Positions 26,053-34,916 of a stretch of 64,000 nucleotides of DNA are shown here, one piece after another. The notes beneath the pieces were generated by a model. The model saw only the letters and a program-made list of their open reading frames with translations, had not been told where the DNA came from and ran no database searches. How positions within the stretch are numbered: the stretch's first letter is position 1; every line of letters begins with the position of its first letter. The translations under genes and the position numbers were made by a program. Source of the DNA: Synechococcus sp. WH 5701 (GTDB taxonomy: Bacteria > Cyanobacteriota > Cyanobacteriia > PCC-6307 > Cyanobiaceae); assembly GCF_000153045.1 (NCBI RefSeq), contig NZ_CH724159.1, positions 496,940-560,939 on the forward strand, in the 5' to 3' direction.

Positions 26053-27464
26053 TGGTTGAACTCTCGATCGAACTGGGCTCGGTGCTGCTGCTGGCCTTCG
26101 GGCTCAAGGGCCTGGCCAAGATCCGCACCGCCCGCAGTGCCAATGGCCTCGCCGCCCTGGCGCTCGGCCTGGCGGTGGTGGGCCTGCTTCTGCAGCAGGG
26201 ACTGGGTGGCTGGCCCTGGATGCTCCTGGGCCTGGGCATCGGTGGTGGCCTCGGGGCCGTGCTCGCCCTGCGGGTGGCCATGACGTCAATGCCCGAAACG
26301 GTGGCGCTCTTCAACGGCTGCGGCGGCATGTCGTCGCTGCTGGTGGCGATCGGTGCGGTGCAGCTGCCCACGCCGCTGAATCTCGTGGGCCAGGTGTCGG
26401 TGCTGGTTTCGGTGCTGGTGGGCGCGATCACCTTCAGCGGCTCGCTAGTGGCGATGGGCAAGTTGCAGGAGTGGCTGGGGACCCCCGCCTGGACCCTGCG
26501 GCCCCAGCGCCACGCCGTGAACATCATTCTGGCTCTGGCCTGCCTGGCCTGCTGCGTGCTGGTGATCAAGGGCATGGCCGTGGCGCTGGTTCCTCTCACC
26601 GTGCTGTCCCTCCTTCTGGGCGTGGGCCTGACCCTGCCTGTGGGTGGCGCCGACATGCCGGTGGTGATTTCGCTGCTGAATTCCTATTCGGGTGTGGCCG
26701 CGGCTGCCGCCGGTTTCGTGGTGGGCAGCGAGCTGCTGATCGTGGCGGGAGCCATGGTGGGCGCCGCCGGTCTGATCCTCACCCAGGTGATGTGCACGGC
26801 CATGAACCGCTCGCTCACCTCGGTGCTGTTCGGCGGCGCCCTGGGGGCTGCATCGAGCGAGGCCGGTGATGCCGGCGGCCGTGAGGAGTACACCAATGTC
26901 ACGTCCTGCAGCCCTGAGGAATGTGCCCTCACCCTGGAGGCGGCCGAGCGGGTGATCTTCGTGCCGGGCTATGGCCTGGCCGTGGCCCAGGCCCAGCACA
27001 GTCTCAAGGAGCTCGCCCGCCTGCTGGAACAGCACGGCATCGAGGTGCGCTACGCCATCCACCCGGTGGCCGGCCGCATGCCCGGCCACATGAACGTGCT
27101 TCTCGCGGAGGCCGATGTGCCCTACGACCAGCTGGTGGAGATGGATGCGATCAACCCCGACTTCCCGCGCACCGATGTGGTGATCGTGCTGGGGGCCAAT
27201 GACGTGGTCAATCCCCGCGCCAAGAACGATCCGGCCAGCCCCCTTTACGGCATGCCCGTACTTGAGGTGGATCAGGCGCGCACGGTGTTCGTGGTCAAGC
27301 GCAGCCTGGGCTCGGGCTACGCCGGCATCCGCAACGATCTCTTCGAGCTGCCCCAGACCTCGATGGTGTTCGGCGATGCCAAGCAGGTGCTGCAGAGCCT
27401 CCTGCAGGAGCTGCGTTCCCTGGGCGTGGGCAAGGTGCCTGCTGGAGCAGGCAGCGCTCGCTGA
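26052..27464 (+). CDS. pntB: NAD(P) transhydrogenase beta subunit
   Basis: 470 residues: eight or nine membrane helices, then the NADP(H)-binding domain III. Signature segments are AVALGFAL-type helices, VGGADMPVVISLLNSYSGVA, VIFVPGYGLAVAQAQHSLKE and VVIVLGANDVVNPRAKNDPA. Completes the pnt operon. A rho-independent terminator hairpin lies 68 bp beyond the stop. Confidence 0.95.
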   Translation: MVELSIELGSVLLLAFGLKGLAKIRTARSANGLAALALGLAVVGLLLQQGLGGWPWMLLGLGIGGGLGAVLALRVAMTSMPETVALFNGCGGMSSLLVAIGAVQLPTPLNLVGQVSVLVSVLVGAITFSGSLVAMGKLQEWLGTPAWTLRPQRHAVNIILALACLACCVLVIKGMAVALVPLTVLSLLLGVGLTLPVGGADMPVVISLLNSYSGVAAAAAGFVVGSELLIVAGAMVGAAGLILTQVMCTAMNRSLTSVLFGGALGAASSEAGDAGGREEYTNVTSCSPEECALTLEAAERVIFVPGYGLAVAQAQHSLKELARLLEQHGIEVRYAIHPVAGRMPGHMNVLLAEADVPYDQLVEMDAINPDFPRTDVVIVLGANDVVNPRAKNDPASPLYGMPVLEVDQARTVFVVKRSLGSGYAGIRNDLFELPQTSMVFGDAKQVLQSLLQELRSLGVGKVPAGAGSAR

Positions 27465-27488
27465 GCCAGAGGCAAGCAGCCTTGCCGC

Positions 27489-28046
27489 TCAGTGCTGGCC
27501 GGCCATGGGCGCCGGCCAACCCCCTCTGATGGCCCCCTGGGCCCGTCCTTCTCGGCGGCTCCAGGGGGCTTTCTCACGCCAGATCGCCACCCATGGCCCG
27601 GCCAGCTCCTTGAGGGCCATGGCCCCATCGATCAGCAACACCAGAGCCCACACCAGCAGCGGCAGCCAGCCTCCCTCGCAGGACGCTGCGTCGGCCTGGG
27701 GTTGCTGGATCGGTGCCTGTGGGGTCTGAGCGGGTGCACCTTGATCGGGTGCACCTTGATCAGTGGCGGCCTGAAACGCAGCGGGAACCTCAGATCTCTC
27801 TGCGAACGGCTCCGTGACAACCAGGCTGGAGAGAGTGTCTGCAACCTCCTCAGCTTCCGCGAGCCCCTGCGGCTGAGCGATGCTCTCCTCCAGCAGCAGG
27901 GCCTGGCTGGCTTTCCAGGAGGTGGGTGGATGGCGGCGCCAGTAGGCCGCTTCAGCGCTGCCTGGACGACCACGGCTGGAGAGGGTGGGAATCATCGCCG
28001 CATCAAGACATGGATCCCAGGGCCTGGCCGCTGTTCCCATCGTCAC
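27489..28046 (-). CDS. Hypothetical protein with one membrane segment
   Basis: 185 residues. Begins MTMGTAARPWDPCLDA (an inner ATG gives MIPTLSSRG). The middle is acidic (QPQGLAEAEEVADTLSSLV). A short duplicated GAPDQGAP unit comes next, then a hydrophobic helix (LPLLVWALVLLIDGAMALKE). The last 28 residues are read through the pnt terminator hairpin. A plus-strand frame of similar length covers the same DNA, but this strand has the more protein-like composition. Confidence 0.5.
   Translation of the reverse strand: MTMGTAARPWDPCLDAAMIPTLSSRGRPGSAEAAYWRRHPPTSWKASQALLLEESIAQPQGLAEAEEVADTLSSLVVTEPFAERSEVPAAFQAATDQGAPDQGAPAQTPQAPIQQPQADAASCEGGWLPLLVWALVLLIDGAMALKELAGPWVAIWREKAPWSRREGRAQGAIRGGWPAPMAGQH
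27532..27573 (+). terminator. Rho-independent terminator of the pnt operon
   Basis: Stem GCCCCCTGG (27532-27540) pairs with CCAGGGGGC (27561-27569), with a 20-base loop, followed by TTT. It lies 68 bp after the pntB stop. The T tract is short, so efficiency is uncertain. Confidence 0.6.
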
Positions 28047-28074
28047 AGCCCCGTTCTCTTAGGGTAGGTGTCTT

Positions 28075-29484
<1,410 letters not shown>

Positions 29485-29520
29485 TCAAGGCGGGTACGGT
29501 GATGGCTGATTTCAAGCTAT

Positions 29521-29810
29521 CTACGGCCCACACACCATCCCTTCAGCTGTCCTCAGGGTGATGGATGCCCTGCACAGGTTTCTGGCCGCTCGGAGTGCTT
29601 GACGACGATCGTGCCGTTGAGGATCACGTAACGAATCGCTCGCTGTTGACGGCAGTGAGGCCTTTTCGGGTTTCCAATCGACATTGTCGATGACCTTGGC
29701 CGCATCGAAGATCGTGAGATTGGCCACGGAGCCGACCTGAAGCCGCCCGCGCTTCTGCATGTCCGGCACCATGGGCACATGGGACCTGGTGCGGGAGATT
29801 CCGATCTAGG
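29521..29810 (-). pseudogene. Amidohydrolase/D-aminoacylase-like, C-terminal fragment
   Basis: Two minus-strand frames together read the C-terminal end of an N-acyl amino acid amidohydrolase: RGRLQVGSVANLTIFDAAKV then IDNVDWKPEKA, and after a frame change RYVILNGTIVVKHSERPET. The family pattern (GSVADLTVFD, then YVLVNGTVVV) is clear. The rest of the gene is missing and one frameshift lies near 29656. A relic at the island border. Confidence 0.7.
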
Positions 29811-29845
29811 AACTTGACTCAATCAGTGGAAACAGGTAGAGCCCC

Positions 29846-29905
29846 TTTGAGTGGTGTAATTCAGGAGGTCCTGTGACCCTTTCTGGAGGGTGAACAGGAG
29901 CATTC
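29846..29905 (+). mobile_element. Solo end of an IS256-like element
   Basis: GAGTGGTGTAATTCAGGAGG followed by TCCTGTGACCCTTTCTGGAG is nearly identical, over about 55 bases, to the reverse complement of 50555-50612, the right end of the IS256-family remnant. No transposase sequence remains here. It marks an old insertion at the left part of the island. Confidence 0.65.
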
Positions 29906-29956
29906 AGAGGATGACTGCCTGGTCTAGTCTGGTCTGGTCGCCTGGATGGCTCCACC

Positions 29957-30223
29957 ATGCCCCGCCCCCCTTCCATCGGCCCGACTCCGGTGGTGAACAT
30001 GCTGGAGGCCAAAACCCATTTGTCCCGTCTGGTGGAATCCATCGAAACCGGTGAGCAAAGCGAGGTGGTGATCGCCCGCAATGGTCGCCCTGTGGCTCGC
30101 CTCACCACCCTGCGGCCAGCCATTCAGCAGCGCCGCCTCGGCGTTGCCAAGGGGAGCTTCCGTGTGCCGGCCTCAATCGACGACCACAATCCGCTGACCC
30201 TCGACCTGTTCGAGCAGCCCTGA
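29957..30223 (+). CDS. Phd/YefM-type antitoxin (VapB partner of PIN toxin)
   Basis: 88 residues. The Phd/YefM fold is visible in VNMLEAKTHLSRLVESIETG and EVVIARNGRPVARLTTL, the DNA-binding N-terminal part. A C-terminal tail (NPLTLDLFEQP) probably threads into the toxin. The stop shares one base with the toxin ATG. Such antitoxins repress their operon and neutralise the nuclease. Confidence 0.9.
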   Translation: MPRPPSIGPTPVVNMLEAKTHLSRLVESIETGEQSEVVIARNGRPVARLTTLRPAIQQRRLGVAKGSFRVPASIDDHNPLTLDLFEQP

Positions 30224-30615
30224 TGCGGATCCTGCTGGACACCCATGCCTTCCTCTGGGCCATTGCGGATGACCCACGGCTTGGCCCGATCAGCCGGGAG
30301 CTGATCGACAGCCGGGCAGAAGCGGTGCTGCTGAGCCTGGTATCGCTCTGGGAGATCGCGATCAAACACAGCCTCGGCCGGGGCGATATGCCGATTACCG
30401 CCGTCCAGGCTCTGGCCTGGACCGAAGAGTCCGGCTTCGATTGGCTCCCCCTCGCCCCTGGGCACATCCTCTGCTTGGAGGACCTACCACCGCACCACCG
30501 TGATCCCTTCGACCGCCTGCTCATCGCCCAGGCGATCAGCGAGGACCTCACCCTCCTCAGCGCCGATGCCGTCTTCAGCTCCTACGGAGCTCCGCTCCAA
30601 GCGGCTGGCTGTTGA
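30223..30615 (+). CDS. VapC-type PIN-domain toxin
   Basis: 130 residues of a PIN nuclease. Acidic active-site residues are seen in RILLDTHAFLWAIADD (first Asp), SLVSLWEIAIK (Glu) and HHRDPFDRLLIAQAISEDL (Asp pair). Members cleave tRNA or rRNA when freed from the antitoxin. The gene appears intact and lies at the left edge of the island, where such pairs often stabilise accessory DNA. Confidence 0.92.
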   Translation: MRILLDTHAFLWAIADDPRLGPISRELIDSRAEAVLLSLVSLWEIAIKHSLGRGDMPITAVQALAWTEESGFDWLPLAPGHILCLEDLPPHHRDPFDRLLIAQAISEDLTLLSADAVFSSYGAPLQAAGC

Positions 30616-30767
30616 TTCCAACGCCTGGCTCCGGGCTCCAACGGCTGCCCACCAGCTGACACGGGTACCCGTGGCCGGGATCCTCGACCAGGGCCATGAA
30701 CCCCCTGGTCCGGTATTTCAGGGGGACCAGCCCCGGCGGCGAAGCGCTCTGGATGGGGGCGCGACAT

Positions 30768-31081
30768 GGGGCGATCGCTAGGCTCAATGCGCAGGAACTG
30801 CGCCAGATCGTGGAGCAGCAGGTGAAGCGCCTGGCATGGCGCCTCGAAGACAAAAAGTTGGCTCTCCAGTCGATGGCGAAGCCCTCGACTGGCTCGCTTC
30901 GGTGGGTAACGACCCCGTGTACGGCGCCCGGCCGCTGAAGTGCGCCATCCAGCGCGAACTGGAAACGCCGATCGCCAAGGCGATCCAGGCCGGCACGTTC
31001 CCAGCCGGCTCCACCATCGCGGTGGAGGTGGAGGCCCAGGGTGTGTCCGACGACAATCTGGTTGAGGGGGCGTCAACCTGA
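30768..31081 (+). pseudogene. ClpB disaggregase, C-terminal fragment, frameshifted
   Basis: Reads [20 protein letters not shown] then EDKKLALQ in one frame. After a frame change near 30868 it reads [20 protein letters not shown] then [20 protein letters not shown], the conserved last domain of ClpB. The ATPase domains are absent and there is no start. A recombination remnant; the 3' end runs into the direct repeat at 31046. Confidence 0.85.
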
Positions 31082-31094
31082 TTGACACGGGACA
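31046..31094 (+). repeat. Direct repeat, left copy, bracketing the defence-like locus
   Basis: TCCGACGACAATCTGG, a short divergent middle, then TCAACCTGATTGACACGGGA ending CA at 31094. The same order and orientation is found at 42152-42207. The left copy includes the end of the ClpB fragment. Confidence 0.75.
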
Positions 31095-31237
31095 GGGTGA
31101 GAGCTCACTCCTGCGGTTCCGGCAGGGGGAGGCCGCCCGGGTGCCGGCGCTGGTGTAACTGAGATACTTGGACCACCAAGGATATTCCAGCCTTGCTACA
31201 TCCTTCGGGGGGTGGCAATCAATGAATCTACAAAGGA

Positions 31238-31268
31238 ATTGCGCAATAGCGACATGCTATTGCGCAAT
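31238..31268 (+). repeat. Paired palindromes / 12-bp stem downstream of the nSTAND-lysozyme gene
   Basis: ATTGCGCAATAG (31238-31249) and CTATTGCGCAAT (31257-31268) form a perfect 12-bp stem with a 7-base loop. The 10-mer ATTGCGCAAT is itself palindromic, so this is also two identical operator-like sites with centres 21 bp apart. It lies 34 bp beyond the stop of the minus-strand operon. It could act as a weak terminator or a dimeric-protein binding site. Confidence 0.6.
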
Positions 31269-31301
31269 CCGTGCCGCTACCTTGAGTCGAGTGATTGTCG
31301 C

Positions 31302-33275
31302 TTATGGTGCTTTATTCCATAGTTCTATTTCGCTTTCTCTTTTCTTTTTAAGACCAAGGCTTGCTTTGTCGCCCACATTTGTCCATCGTCTCATTTGGTC
31401 TGGTACCTCATTATGCCGGCCTTCATTAAGGACTTTCAGCAATTCGGATTCTTTGAATGCTTCTAAGCCAATGCTAAAGATGAATTGAACAAGTGCTGTC
31501 TTCTGATTACTATTTAATTGGACCTTGACCAGTTCCTTCACAAGCTTACGAGAGGGTTCAAGGTCTTGATTGAGCAGATCTTCTGCCTGTATTTTTGTTA
31601 TTCCGCCCTGAAAATTAATTTCTTTACCCTTGATGCTGATCCTTTTTGTGGATACTTCTTTCTCAGTAAGGACATGGTTAAAACCGATGACCGTGTTCCC
31701 TAGGGAATCTATTCTTGGCTTCAGATCCAGCCCTTCATAGGATATTACAAGTTGCTCGTGTTCGCAGAGATCCAGAGCTTTTTGGTTAATCGTCTGGGTC
31801 GGGATCTGCTCACAAAGCCGCTGATTGACTGTCTTTTGTTCCTCGTATTTTTTGAGGTTGAGTTGAGCTTCTTTTAGATTATGGTCCGCCCTTTGCCACT
31901 CATTATATAGAATAGCGAGGAGGACTGCGCTAATCACCAAATATACACTGCTCAACCATAGAAGTTTCCTTGTCATATCCCGTTCCGCAGCCGCCAAAGC
32001 CTCCTTTGCCTGAGCCGCCTCCGCTTCCCGCGCGCGGCGATCGTCGCGACTGTCTTTCACCACCCTGGCCAGCACATCGTGGGTTAGTTCCAGGTGTCGC
32101 CGCCCCTGACGTTCTTCCGCTCGCAGCAGCCTGCGGGCGATCAGCAATTCCAGCTCCTCTGCAGTGACCCCGGGAAGCACGAGGGCGTCCTCCCAGTCGT
32201 GGCTGTCCCTGTAGCCCTGCTGGGTGATCAGCTCCTCCTCCACGAAGGTACGGACCCCTGGATCCAGCCCCTCCATGCCCCGTTCGTAGAACCCCTTGAG
32301 GATCTCGCGGTCGGCACCGGCCATCAGCTCGGCGGTGATCCGCTCCAGCGGTGGCTCCGCCTCAAGGCGCTTGGTGTTGAGCTCCCGGCACACCACACTG
32401 AGTAGGGCGGGGTCGATTTCCATCTGCGGGAATTCCGCCGGATCCGCCGGCGGATCAGGGGCGTTCTTCCAGGTCAGCTGCAGGAGGCGACGCGCCACCT
32501 CGTCGTCCACCAGTCGGCCACCGGCTTCGGTGACCACCGCATAGGCCTGGGTTCCGTTCATCGGCAGCAGGCGGAGGCGGTTCACCATCAGCGAGGGCAT
32601 CGCCGTCTTGAGCCGTTCGATTTCGGCGAGGAAGTCTTCACGGAAACTGAGGACAAGCTTCGCCGTGGCACGACGGAACTCATAGCGGCCGGCGGCCTCG
32701 GGTTCCTGCTCGAGCTGCTGCTTCACTGAAGCTGGAGGCCGGTTTTCCACCAGATCGGCCAGTTCATCAAGGAAGAGTTCAGACCGCTGCCGCAGGCTCT
32801 CCTCCTGCTGGCCCAGGGTGAAGATCTCTTCGAACTGATCGAACACGATCACCGGTATGACCGGCCGGTTGAGTTCGCTCCAGAATTCCGCATCGCGGCG
32901 GTGCAGAAAGGTCCAGAGTTCCTCCTCCGGCCGGGGCCTTGAGCCCTGCACACCTTCCCGTTCCACAGCCGCCCCAAGGGCCTGCCACACCTGCTGGCGC
33001 AACGACGGCGCTTCGGCGGCGTGATCGAGGCGGATGTAGACGGGAAGGAAATCCTCCGCACGCAGTGCCGGGAACAGCCCGGCCTTCAGCAGCGAGGTCT
33101 TGCCCAGGCCCGAGCGGCCGAACAGCACCGTGAGCGCCTCTCGCCGAACCAGGCGAATCAGCTCGGCCGTCTCCGCGGCGCGGCCACGGAAGAACGGCTG
33201 ATCCACCTCCTCGAACCAGGCGAGGCCCGGCCAGGGTTCTTCGCCGCTGAGATGGGCATGGGAGAGATCGCTCAT
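31302..33275 (-). CDS. nSTAND NTPase - transmembrane - GH24 lysozyme fusion
   Basis: 657 residues. N-terminal STAND-type NTPase: P-loop LFGRSGLGKTSLLKAG (residues 53-60), Walker B PVIVFDQFEEIF (142-152), then a helical and winged-helix region ending RRHLELTHDVLARVVKDSR. A helix (438-457) crosses the membrane. The C-terminal domain (508-655) is a T4-type lysozyme: ISYEGLDLKPRIDSLGNTVI with catalytic Glu514 and Asp523 at the exact T4 spacing, and the family's NSNQKTALVQFIFSIG. The usual Thr after the Asp is Val, with Thr one place earlier. The lysozyme end (31302-31960) is clearly more AT-rich than the rest. The start overlaps the SIR2-TIR stop by 4 bp. Probable role: triggered wall lysis. I infer this. 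Confidence 0.85.
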   Translation of the reverse strand: MSDLSHAHLSGEEPWPGLAWFEEVDQPFFRGRAAETAELIRLVRREALTVLFGRSGLGKTSLLKAGLFPALRAEDFLPVYIRLDHAAEAPSLRQQVWQALGAAVEREGVQGSRPRPEEELWTFLHRRDAEFWSELNRPVIPVIVFDQFEEIFTLGQQEESLRQRSELFLDELADLVENRPPASVKQQLEQEPEAAGRYEFRRATAKLVLSFREDFLAEIERLKTAMPSLMVNRLRLLPMNGTQAYAVVTEAGGRLVDDEVARRLLQLTWKNAPDPPADPAEFPQMEIDPALLSVVCRELNTKRLEAEPPLERITAELMAGADREILKGFYERGMEGLDPGVRTFVEEELITQQGYRDSHDWEDALVLPGVTAEELELLIARRLLRAEERQGRRHLELTHDVLARVVKDSRDDRRAREAEAAQAKEALAAAERDMTRKLLWLSSVYLVISAVLLAILYNEWQRADHNLKEAQLNLKKYEEQKTVNQRLCEQIPTQTINQKALDLCEHEQLVISYEGLDLKPRIDSLGNTVIGFNHVLTEKEVSTKRISIKGKEINFQGGITKIQAEDLLNQDLEPSRKLVKELVKVQLNSNQKTALVQFIFSIGLEAFKESELLKVLNEGRHNEVPDQMRRWTNVGDKASLGLKKKRESEIELWNKAP

Positions 33276-34648
33276 CGCGAGGTATCCCTGAGCCGGCGGT
33301 GGAAGTTCCGCACGATCTCGGTGAGGCGCTGGGCCACCTCGGGGGTGAGTTCGCCCCCCGGCAGAGAAGGGCCTTGCTTGCGGCGGAAGCTCTCGGGGAG
33401 AAGGCTCTGATCAAGCCGCGTATCGTCCACCACCACGGGAACGATGAACTCCTCATCGGGAGCCATTCCACCTGCCCTGTTGCTGGCGGCGTTCCACTCG
33501 CGCCAGAAGTAGCGGCGCCGATTCTCCTCAGCCAACGAAGCGTGAGAGATCACGGGCAGAAACAGTGAGCAGCGCTCGATGCCGCGCTCGATTGAAAGGG
33601 CCCAGTCATCGGCGGGCCTGAGCTCGTGTTGATCGAACCACACGTCAAGGCGGGCCGCTCGCAAGCCTTCCGCAAGGCGCTGGGCGGCGTTGCGATCCTC
33701 GCTCGCATAGCTCACGAACACGGCACCCTCCCGCGGTCCCGTTTCACCCGCTGTCGCTTGCATCGCCCCAACCTCCGCCCCGGCTTCAACAGGATGCGCC
33801 GCATGCCACCGCTGCGACAATTCCTCGACGAACGCACCCGCCGACATCTCCAGTACATGGGAATCGGCACTGAAACAGGAGAGAAACTCGGCCAGGGATG
33901 GCTCACTGGTTGCCCGCTCATCGGCCATGACGACCCATCGCTTGCGCTTCTGTGACAGAGCCATTCCCCTTGCCGTCCGCAGGAAAAAACGTGCCAGCCA
34001 GTCGCCGAAGCCACAACCGAGGAACAGCAGGTGGTTGGCTCGAAGCGCATCGAAGAGCTTGACCGGGCGCCGCTGGCCATCCTGAAGCGCGTGCAGGAAC
34101 TCCAGCAGATCCTCGTCGCAGATGGCGTAATCGGGCGTTGAAGATGCACGGCCGAGCAGCTGAACGATCACCTGCTCATCCAGATCCTCATAGGGTTCCG
34201 GCAGATCATGGACAGTATTGGTCGCGCAGGCGATCGTCCTGGGCTTCGCACCGTGACAAGCCTGGGCTAGGGCCAGCTCCAGTTGGCTATCGAAGGTGAG
34301 GGACACAAAGACTTTGAATGTGGGAATACTGGCCAGGGCACGGAGGGCCGGGGAGAGTGTCGTGGGCGCCTTGCGGAGGATCTGGAGAAGCCTCGGATTG
34401 AGTTCATCCCGCTCGTCACCGCGGCGGATGCTCTGAGCCACGACATCGTTGAGGTCAAACGGATCCGGAAGATCGGAGAAGGGCAAATCGATTCGTTCCG
34501 CCAGGCTTCGGGCGAGCCAGTGATACAAAGGAATCGAATTTCCACCCTCTTCAACAGCCACCAGCTCCGGGCCGATCACAGGAATCACCTTGCCCTCTTC
34601 CACGAAGAGCAGCAGGTCTTCCCAGAATCGCTCCAGTGATTCAGGCAT
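33272..34648 (-). CDS. SIR2-like / TIR domain fusion protein
   Basis: 458 residues from the ATG at 34648 (the frame opens at 34663). Residues 1-270 are a SIR2-like Rossmann domain: VIPVIGPELV, FKVFVSLTFDSQLELAL and the typical LLFLGCGFGDWLARFFLR. Residues 308-440 are a TIR domain: GAVFVSYASEDRNAAQRLAE, LDVWFDQHELRPADDWALSI and YFWREWNAA, with the likely catalytic Glu384. Both folds consume NAD in bacterial immune systems. The order SIR2-TIR followed by an NTPase-lysozyme suggests one operon. Promoter lies in the 34649-34916 divergent gap. Confidence 0.85.
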   Translation of the reverse strand: MPESLERFWEDLLLFVEEGKVIPVIGPELVAVEEGGNSIPLYHWLARSLAERIDLPFSDLPDPFDLNDVVAQSIRRGDERDELNPRLLQILRKAPTTLSPALRALASIPTFKVFVSLTFDSQLELALAQACHGAKPRTIACATNTVHDLPEPYEDLDEQVIVQLLGRASSTPDYAICDEDLLEFLHALQDGQRRPVKLFDALRANHLLFLGCGFGDWLARFFLRTARGMALSQKRKRWVVMADERATSEPSLAEFLSCFSADSHVLEMSAGAFVEELSQRWHAAHPVEAGAEVGAMQATAGETGPREGAVFVSYASEDRNAAQRLAEGLRAARLDVWFDQHELRPADDWALSIERGIERCSLFLPVISHASLAEENRRRYFWREWNAASNRAGGMAPDEEFIVPVVVDDTRLDQSLLPESFRRKQGPSLPGGELTPEVAQRLTEIVRNFHRRLRDTSR

Positions 34649-34916
34649 TTCGCCAAGGCCCAAGAAGTTCAGAATGAAGATCTTCGGCTTGGGAGTGACG
34701 TCTACGAACTGAAGATAACGGTCTCACATGCCATCACCATCTTGTTCCAACAGTAGGCAAGGCCTGCCTGAGCGTCAAGAGATTGGTTGGCCGTTAGCCG
34801 CTCCACCAACACGCAAAGCATTCATGTCGATCCAGCGTTGTGTAATCCTTCAATCAAATCAGTCAGATCTTTGATTTTGGCTAGGGTTGGTTCAGTGCCT
34901 GAATGCGTAACTCCCC
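34649..34916. promoter_or_regulatory. Divergent intergenic region between the two arms of the defence-like locus
   Basis: 268 bp, AT-richer than the coding sequence, separating two divergent operons (SIR2-TIR to the left, DRHyd-TPR to the right). Both promoters must lie here if each arm is transcribed alone. I see no confident -35/-10 pair and no strong inverted repeat. Confidence 0.45.

Noticed and set aside
27492..28067. Plus-strand frame opposite the hypothetical gene after pntB
   Set aside because: It begins inside the pnt terminator and its composition is less protein-like than that of the minus-strand frame.
31518..31703. A small plus-strand membrane protein
   Set aside because: It is antisense to the AT-rich lysozyme domain, whose own frame has clear family motifs.
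33272..34648. A Thoeris system (ThsA/ThsB)
   Set aside because: SIR2 and TIR are in one protein, the SLOG domain of ThsA is not evident, and the next gene is an NTPase-lysozyme. The architecture does not match.
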